Source: an uncultured Prevotellaceae bacterium (GTDB taxonomy: Bacteria > Bacteroidota > Bacteroidia > Bacteroidales > Muribaculaceae). Taken from it: a stretch of 10,880 nt of DNA. Each line of letters starts with the position of its first letter. The stretch's first letter is position 1. The position numbers and the translations under genes are program-made. The notes beneath the pieces are model-generated. The model was given only the letters and a program-made list of their open reading frames with translations. It did not search any database and was not told the origin of the DNA. Shown here in pieces: positions 6,783 to 10,880 of this stretch. Location: positions 1-10,880 of the forward strand of contig CAJLWM010000065.1 of NCBI GenBank assembly GCA_905210415.1. Reading direction: 5' to 3'.

Positions 6783-9701
6783 ATGCAAAGTAAAGGTTTT
6801 ATTAGAGTCATTACAGCTTTGTTGGTTTTAGTATGTATTTTCTACCTTTCGTTCTCATTTGTGTCAAACCACTATGAGAGCAAGGCCGAGGCTTATGCGC
6901 AAACAATGGCAAACACCAAGGATGCGTCAGACCAAGCATACAAGACCTACTACAAGTCGTATATTGACTCTATCGCTAATGAGAAGGTTTATCTCAATTG
7001 GCGCACATTCCAACAGGTTCGTGAGATGGAACTCGGACTTGGTCTTGACTTGAAGGGCGGTATGAACGTTACCCTTCAGATTTCTGTTCCAGACATTCTC
7101 AAGGCGTTGTCAAGCCAAAATCCTGATCCTAAATTCAACAAGGCAATCGCTATTACTGACTCACTTCACCGCGACGAAAAAGACTTCGTTGGCGCATTCG
7201 TGAGCGAATACAAGAAAATCGGTGATGGCAGTTTGTATCAGATTTTCCGCAATGTGGAGAAGGTTAAGCCAGGTATGAGCGACAGTGAAGTAGAAAGCAT
7301 CCTCAAGGAGGAAGTTTCTGCAATGGTCGACAACTCTTATAACGTGCTTCGTACCCGTATCGACGGTTTCGGCGTTGTGGCTCCTAACATCCAAAAGTTG
7401 GAAAACACTGGTAGAATCCTTCTCGAACTTCCTGGTGTGAAAGAACCAGAACGTGTTCGTAAGTTGCTCCAAGGTACTGCTAACCTCGAATTCTTCGAGA
7501 CATATACACTCGCTGACCTCCAAAACTCACTCCAATCACTCAGCAATGCTACTGCTGGCTCGGTTGAAAAGGAAGATGCTGCTGTGGCTGACACTGCTGC
7601 TGTAGCTGAAGCTGACAGCGCTGCTAAGGCTGCTCCTGCTAAGGCTGAAAAGCTCACTGTTCGTCCTTTGGCACAATTGCTTTGGGCTAACGGTCAGATT
7701 GGCGGTCCAGTTATCGGTACTGTAAGCGTGCAAGACACTGCTCTTGTAAACAAGATTATGAACTCTAAGGAGGCTAAGCAAATGCTTCCTACCAACCTCA
7801 AGGCTCGCTGGTCAGTTAAGTCTATCGACGAAAAGGGACGCTACTTCAACCTCGTGGCTTTGAAGACCAACCAAGGTCGTCCAGCACTTGGTGGTGACGT
7901 TGTTACTGACGCATCAAGCGACTTCGACAATATGCAAGGTAACATCGTTTCGATGTCAATGAACGACGAAGGTGCTCGTCAATGGGCTCGCGTAACTCAA
8001 CAAAACCTTAACAAGGCTGTTGCTATCGTGCTCGACGAACAAGTATATTCTTATCCTAACGTGAACAGCGTGATTGAAGGCGGTCGCTCACAAATCACAG
8101 GCCACTTCACTGTGGAAGAAGCAAAGGACTTGGCAAACGTGCTCAAGAGCGGTAAGATGGCTGCTCGCGTAAACATCGCAAGTGAAAGCGTTATCGGTCC
8201 ATCACTCGGCAAGGAATCTATCGAAGCTGGTTTCTACTCATTCATCGTGGCTCTTGTCTTGCTTATGGGCTTCATGTTTATGGGTTATGGCTTCGCTCCT
8301 GGCTGCATCGCTAACCTCGGTCTTGTGCTCAACTTGTTCTTCACATTGGGTATCTTGGCATCGTTCCAAGCAGTGCTTACATTGCCTGGTATCGCAGGTA
8401 TCGTGCTTACTCTCGGTACTGCAGTAGACGCCAACGTGCTTATCTTCGAACGTGCTAAGGAAGAACTTCGTGCAGGTAAGGGCGTTAAGGCAGCAGTGGC
8501 TGACGGTTACAGCAACGCATTCTCTGCAATCTTCGACTCTAACTTGACATCTGTGATTACAGGTATCATTCTGTTCTTCAACGGATCTGGTCCTATCAAG
8601 GGCTTCGCTACCACTTATATCATTGGTATTGCTTGCTCATTCTTCACTGCAGTATTCGCTACTCGCATCGTGATGGAATGGATTATCTCAAAGAAGCGCT
8701 TCCAAAACATCTCATTCTCAACAAAGATCTCTCGCCGTTGGTTCCAAGGTGCTAACTTCGACTTCATGGGCAACCGTAAAAAGAGCGGTACTGTGACTGG
8801 CGCTGTAGTTCTTATTGCAGGTGTGCTTTTGGCAATTCGCGGCTTGAGCCTCGGTATCGACTTCTCTGGTGGTCGCAACTTCGTGATTCAATTCCCTCAT
8901 GAAGTGAGCACATTGGAATTGCAAGAAAAGTTGCAACCATTGTTTGGCGACGCTAACGTTAAGGTTATCACTATCGATAACGACACTAAGGTGCGTGTGT
9001 CTACCAACTATATGATCGAATCTAACGACCAATCAATCGACGACAAGATTGCTGATATCCTTTATAAGGGTTGCAAAAGCGAACTTGAAGGCATGAGCGT
9101 TGAAGACTTCAGCCAAGCAAACGAAGAGGTTGGTATCGTGCAGTCAGAAAAGGTTGGTCCAAGCATCGCAGGCGACATGACTCGTGAGGCTGTTTTGGCA
9201 GTTCTCTTCTCACTCATCGCCATGGCGCTCTATATCTTGCTCCGCTTCCGCGACATCGCGTTCTCTCTCGGTGCATTGGCAGCCGTAGCATTCACAGCGT
9301 TCTTCATCATCGGCGTTTACAGCTTGTATGGTATGTTCCCATTCTCTATGGAAATCGACCAAACATTCATCGCCGCTATCCTTACCGTTATCGGTTATCA
9401 GGTGAACGATACTGTGGTTGTGTTTGACCGTGTTCGTGAAAACCGCACACTCTATCCAAAGCAAGACAACAAGACTACATTCAACAACTCATTGAATAGC
9501 ACTCTTGCTCGTACAATGATGACATCACTCTCTACATTGCTCGTGCTTGTGGTGATCTTCATCCTCGGTGGTGAATCAATCCGCAGCTTCGTATTCGCAA
9601 TGATGCTTGGTGTAATCGTCGGTACTTGCGCTTCATTGTTCATCGCTGCTCCTACAGCTTACGCTATCACAAACAGCGAGAACAAAAAGAAAAATAAGTA
9701 A
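6783..9701 (+). CDS. secDF: Protein translocase subunit SecDF (fused SecD-SecF)
   Basis: A 972-residue inner-membrane protein. SecD and SecF, separate in many bacteria, are joined in one chain. It works with SecYEG/SecA, using the proton gradient to pull exported proteins outward through its large periplasmic domains. SecD half: first membrane helix at about 7-26, motif GLGLDLKGG at 85-93, the periplasmic P1 region, then five helices with GTAVDANVLIFER at 545-557 (the membrane Asp needed for proton coupling). SecF half: helix near 665-685, GIDFSGGRNF starting at 691, then helices with GYQVNDTVVVFDRVREN starting at 871. An Ala/Glu/Lys-rich low-complexity insert at about 259-290 interrupts the P1 region. 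Codon choice is noticeably uniform (many CTC/CTT, GCT, GGT, AAC, ATC), unlike the neighbours, fitting high expression. The length and fused form are normal for Bacteroidales. ATG 6783 directly precedes the signal-anchor helix. Monocistronic, with its own promoter and terminator. Confidence 0.97.
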   Translation: MQSKGFIRVITALLVLVCIFYLSFSFVSNHYESKAEAYAQTMANTKDASDQAYKTYYKSYIDSIANEKVYLNWRTFQQVREMELGLGLDLKGGMNVTLQISVPDILKALSSQNPDPKFNKAIAITDSLHRDEKDFVGAFVSEYKKIGDGSLYQIFRNVEKVKPGMSDSEVESILKEEVSAMVDNSYNVLRTRIDGFGVVAPNIQKLENTGRILLELPGVKEPERVRKLLQGTANLEFFETYTLADLQNSLQSLSNATAGSVEKEDAAVADTAAVAEADSAAKAAPAKAEKLTVRPLAQLLWANGQIGGPVIGTVSVQDTALVNKIMNSKEAKQMLPTNLKARWSVKSIDEKGRYFNLVALKTNQGRPALGGDVVTDASSDFDNMQGNIVSMSMNDEGARQWARVTQQNLNKAVAIVLDEQVYSYPNVNSVIEGGRSQITGHFTVEEAKDLANVLKSGKMAARVNIASESVIGPSLGKESIEAGFYSFIVALVLLMGFMFMGYGFAPGCIANLGLVLNLFFTLGILASFQAVLTLPGIAGIVLTLGTAVDANVLIFERAKEELRAGKGVKAAVADGYSNAFSAIFDSNLTSVITGIILFFNGSGPIKGFATTYIIGIACSFFTAVFATRIVMEWIISKKRFQNISFSTKISRRWFQGANFDFMGNRKKSGTVTGAVVLIAGVLLAIRGLSLGIDFSGGRNFVIQFPHEVSTLELQEKLQPLFGDANVKVITIDNDTKVRVSTNYMIESNDQSIDDKIADILYKGCKSELEGMSVEDFSQANEEVGIVQSEKVGPSIAGDMTREAVLAVLFSLIAMALYILLRFRDIAFSLGALAAVAFTAFFIIGVYSLYGMFPFSMEIDQTFIAAILTVIGYQVNDTVVVFDRVRENRTLYPKQDNKTTFNNSLNSTLARTMMTSLSTLLVLVVIFILGGESIRSFVFAMMLGVIVGTCASLFIAAPTAYAITNSENKKKNK

Positions 9702-9722
9702 TTCTAACTTAATACTATAAAT

Positions 9723-9766
9723 AATAAGGTGCATCGCCATTCGCGTGGTATGCACCTTATTTTTTG
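9723..9766 (+). terminator. Rho-independent terminator of secDF
   Basis: AATAAGGTGCAT (9723-9734) and ATGCACCTTATT (9750-9761) form a perfect 12-bp stem around a 15-nt loop that can add a CCA/TGG pairing. TTTTG follows directly, making a run of six T with the stem end. It lies 21 bases after the secDF stop codon. Confidence 0.9.
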
Positions 9767-9785
9767 CGCCTATGCGAGAGAGCTT

Positions 9786-9948
9786 AGCGGCTTTCACCGC
9801 TCTGGCAGGTGGTGTCGCCTCCATGTTGGTTTGAAACTCACGCAGATCCCGCAGATCGGGCTCTCCGCCAGCAGACTCGCCTTACTGCTCCCTGGCAAGC
9901 AGTTGCCCATAGACGAGTGGTATTACCGCTCTGGCTGGTGTTTTGCTT
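9786..9948 (+). repeat. Pair of hairpin-bearing direct repeats, 129 bp apart
   Basis: ACCGCTCTGGC at 9796-9806 recurs at 9925-9935, and similarity continues (AGGTGGTGTCGCCT versus TGGTGTTTTGCTT). In both copies the sequence just before forms a small hairpin: AGCGG/CCGCT at 9786-9801 and AGTGG/CCGCT at 9916-9930. Between them a 9-base unit, CGCAGATCC then CGCAGATCG, is repeated in tandem at 9841-9858. No gene is visible. The stretch 9767-9980 looks like eroded repetitive DNA rather than coding sequence. Confidence 0.5.
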
Positions 9949-9980
9949 CGGATTTCGCGTTGGACTCAAGAATTTTTGGC

Positions 9981-10074
9981 GGTAGGGATGCGGCATGCCG
10001 AGGCCACATTCTGATAATGATTATCATGTTGGATACCAGTGTTTTATGCGGACGTGGCATACCACGTCCCTACC
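9981..10074. repeat. 94-bp MITE-like element with about 29-bp imperfect terminal inverted repeats
   Basis: The ends are GGTAGGGA (9981-9988) and TCCCTACC (10067-10074). Reading inward, the left and reverse-complemented right arms agree at about 22 of 29 positions by my hand alignment, ending in a shared CAT. The right arm itself folds as an 8-bp hairpin, GGACGTGGCATACCACGTCC at 10050-10069. The left arm contains the palindrome CGGCATGCCG (9991-10000). Near the centre is the perfect palindrome TGATAAT-G-ATTATCA (10012-10026). No ORF fits inside and no clear target-site duplication is visible. Repeats with GTAGGGACGTGG-type ends are, as I recall, frequent in Bacteroidales genomes. Confidence 0.6.
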
Positions 10075-10100
10075 AACGAGCGTTTTCCAACAGCGTGGCA

Positions 10101-10152
10101 ATCTGCACTTATAAAATTACGAAATTCTTCCAAGACCGAATTGGGCTAAAAA
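10101..10152 (+). repeat. Dispersed intergenic repeat, copy C
   Basis: Begins ATCTGCACTTATAAAATTAC, then GAAATTCTTCCAAG and ACCGAATTGGGC followed by TAAAAAA. Compared with copy A it lacks the middle CTAATG part. It starts about 26 bases after the 94-bp element. Confidence 0.65.
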
Positions 10153-10180
10153 AGAAGGCTTTTGTACACCTTGAGATACA

Positions 10181-10217
10181 AAAATCCCTTGCAAATCGAT
10201 GATTTGTAAGGGATTTT
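10181..10217 (-). terminator. Terminator of tRNA-Arg (possibly bidirectional)
   Basis: A 17-bp stem with one G-U pair and a 3-nt loop: AAATCCCTTGCAAATC (10182-10197) against GATTTGTAAGGGATTT (10201-10216), plus one further A-T pair. On the minus strand the stem runs into TTTTTG, a proper U-tract, 14 bases after the tRNA 3' end. The plus-strand tail (TTTTAAAAG) is weaker. Confidence 0.85.
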
Positions 10218-10230
10218 AAAAGTAATATAG

Positions 10231-10302
10231 TACCCCAGAGGGGAATCGAACCCCTATCTAAAGTTTAGGAAACTTCCATTCTATCCGTTGAACTACCAGG
10301 GC
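10231..10302 (-). tRNA. tRNA-Arg (anticodon CCU)
   Basis: The minus strand from 10302 reads GCCCTGG, pairing with CTGGGGT at the 3' end (three wobble pairs), then discriminator A at 10231. The D arm is GTTC/GAAT, the anticodon stem GAAGT/ACTTT with loop TTCCTAA, and the T arm AGGGG-TTCGATT-CCCCT. The loop puts CCT at positions 34-36, so it decodes AGG as arginine. Length is 72 nt; CCA is not encoded. Divergent from tRNA-Lys. Confidence 0.93.
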
Positions 10303-10339
10303 AACGGTTGCTCGCTATGTGGTGCGAACAAAGGCATTG

Positions 10340-10371
10340 CAAATTTACAAACATTCTTTGATAGTTACAAG
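10340..10371 (-). promoter_or_regulatory. Promoter of tRNA-Arg
   Basis: The minus strand shows TAAATTTG (10340-10347), a perfect -7 box followed by CA, and CTTG (10368-10371, 3 of 4 to TTTG) exactly 20 bases upstream. Start near 10333, about 30 bases before the tRNA. Confidence 0.65.
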
Positions 10372-10416
10372 CCGCAGCCGCCTCCCTTCACTCGTTTTTA
10401 GAGCAAAAAATGGGCG

Positions 10417-10436
10417 TTTGCCCCAAATCGGGCAAA
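10417..10436. repeat. 7-bp hairpin next to repeat copy D
   Basis: TTTGCCC (10417-10423), loop CAAATC, GGGCAAA (10430-10436). Its CCCCAAATCGGGC core is nearly the reverse complement of the end of copy D (GCTCGAATTGGGG), matching at 11 of 13 positions, so copy D has inverted ends. Confidence 0.5.
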
Positions 10437-10440
10437 TGAA

Positions 10441-10500
10441 ATCTGCGCTTCTGAAATTCCGAAATCCTGCCATTCTAACGCTCGAATTGGGGTAAAAGGG
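10441..10500 (+). repeat. Dispersed intergenic repeat, copy D
   Basis: Begins ATCTGCGCTTCTGAAATTCC, continues GAAATCCTGCCATTCTAACG, and ends CTCGAATTGGGGTAAAAGG. It is the best full-length match to copy A, the two agreeing in order along the whole unit. It lies between the two divergent tRNA genes. The rest of the 314-bp gap 10303-10616 holds the two tRNA promoters, the hairpin and A/T-runs (10501-10555). Confidence 0.7.
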
Positions 10501-10560
10501 GCGAAAAAAGGGCTTTTTTGAGGGAAAATGCACTTTTTTTCAAAAAAAATCGCCAAAACT

Positions 10561-10591
10561 ATTGCCAGTTCAAAAATTATGCGTACCTTTG
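10561..10591 (+). promoter_or_regulatory. Promoter of tRNA-Lys
   Basis: TACCTTTG at 10584-10591 is a perfect -7 box followed by CA. ATTG at 10561-10564 lies 19 bases upstream. The start site should be near 10598, about 19 bases before the tRNA. Confidence 0.75.
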
Positions 10592-10616
10592 CATCCGTAA
10601 TCGCTGAAGCACTTAT

Positions 10617-10689
10617 GACTCCCTAGCTCAGCTGGTAGAGCAACTGACTCTTAATCAGTGGGTCGAGGGTTCGAATCCCTCGGGGGTCA
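10617..10689 (+). tRNA. tRNA-Lys (anticodon CUU)
   Basis: Acceptor GACTCCC (10617-10623) pairs with GGGGGTC (10682-10688), with one wobble pair, and discriminator A follows. The D arm carries AGCTCAGCTGGTAGAGC. The anticodon stem ACTGA/TCAGT encloses CTCTTAA, giving CTT at 34-36 (codon AAG, lysine). The T arm is CGAGGG-TTCGAAT-CCCTCG-like with a standard TTCGAAT loop. Length 73 nt; CCA is not encoded. Confidence 0.96.
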
Positions 10690-10690
10690 C

Positions 10691-10722
10691 AAAAGGACGA
10701 CTTTTTAAGTCGTCCTTTTTTT
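10691..10722 (+). terminator. Rho-independent terminator of tRNA-Lys
   Basis: AAAAGGACGACTT (10691-10703) and AAGTCGTCCTTTT (10707-10719) form a perfect 13-bp stem with a TTT loop and run into a T-tract (10716-10722). It begins 2 bases after the tRNA. Confidence 0.92.
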
Positions 10723-10788
10723 ATTTACTTATTCGTAAAAAATTGTGATAAAACTTGGTATTTTTATAAAAAAGGGCTCAGTGGAAAT

Positions 10789-10880
10789 TTAGTGGGGATA
10801 AGCATAAATCTTTGCAAGTCGAAACAGAAAGAATTTTTCATCAACGATACCCCTTAGTGATGCTCTGAAGGCTTTGATTT
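10789..10880 (-). CDS. Probable IS transposase, C-terminal end only
   Basis: Entering from the right edge, the minus strand gives 29 codons, IKAFRASLRGIVDEKFFLFR then LAKIYAYPH, and TAA at 10789-10791. The pattern (I-K-x-F-R-x-x-x-R-G-x-x-D-x-x-F-F-L-F-R-L, then a short Tyr/His-rich end) is one I associate with the C-terminus of DDE transposases of Bacteroidota insertion sequences (ISAon1/ISL3-like). The catalytic residues are outside the window, so the family is inferred from the tail. If right, one IS end lies between the tRNA-Lys terminator and 10788. That 66-bp stretch is AT-rich, and its terminal repeat cannot be identified without the other end. Confidence 0.55.
   Translation of the reverse strand, partial: IKAFRASLRGIVDEKFFLFRLAKIYAYPH

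Noticed and set aside
10013..10031. Fur-box-like sequence GATAATGATTATCATGTTG.
   Set aside because: It matches about 15 of 19 positions of the classical Fur box, but it is at the centre of the repeat element with no gene start downstream; more likely the element's own palindrome.
9729..10202. A 157-codon open frame after secDF on the plus strand.
   Set aside because: It starts inside the secDF terminator hairpin, runs through the 94-bp inverted-repeat element and copy C, and its product has no recognisable domain or regular composition.
10345..10533. A 62-codon minus-strand frame between the tRNA genes.
   Set aside because: It is made of repeat copy D and the hairpin beside it and overlaps the tRNA-Arg promoter.
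10807..10814. AATCTTTG as a -7 box near the right edge.
   Set aside because: One mismatch, no -33 partner at 19-21 bases, and no start codon leading to an open frame before the edge.

Overview
The window looks like chromosome of a Bacteroidales bacterium (Bacteroidota). Nearly every gene start has the phylum's promoter pattern upstream: a TAnnTTTG-like -7 box, usually with a TTTG-like -33 box 19-20 bp further up. There are two outer-membrane-type lipoproteins with lipoboxes, a fused SecDF, and an Ig-like lipoprotein of a type common in this phylum. Family level (Prevotella-like or Muribaculaceae-like) cannot be settled from the sequence alone.

Layout. At 1-170 (minus) is the start of a LolD-type ABC ATPase with its own promoter. 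At 277-1332 (minus) is a CBS-domain sugar-1-phosphate nucleotidyltransferase. At 1550-2269 (plus) is a small lipoprotein, possibly NigD-like, and at 2538-3896 (plus) a MATE efflux pump. The gap 3897-4372 is not empty: it holds a dispersed repeat and a decayed histidine-kinase C-terminus on the minus strand. An Ig-like lipoprotein follows on the minus strand (4373-6463, best start GTG). It is divergent from secDF (6783-9701, plus), which ends at a strong terminator. From 9767 to 10180 there is a gene-free mosaic of repeats, including a 94-bp element with terminal inverted repeats. Then come divergent tRNA-Arg(CCU) (minus) and tRNA-Lys(CUU) (plus), each with promoter and terminator. The last 92 bases look like the C-terminal end of an insertion-sequence transposase.

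How the genes relate. They do not form one operon; most stand alone with their own promoter. SecDF (Sec export), the LolD-like ATPase (lipoprotein sorting) and the two lipoproteins all belong to cell-envelope biogenesis, but this is general housekeeping proximity rather than a dedicated system.

The least ordinary content is between the genes. A short repeat family appears about five times (near 2390, 3904, 6591, 10101 and 10441), always intergenic. There are also a MITE-like palindromic element, a pair of hairpin-bearing direct repeats, a kinase relic and a probable IS end. I see no CRISPR array, toxin-antitoxin pair, defence island or convincing new multigene system.
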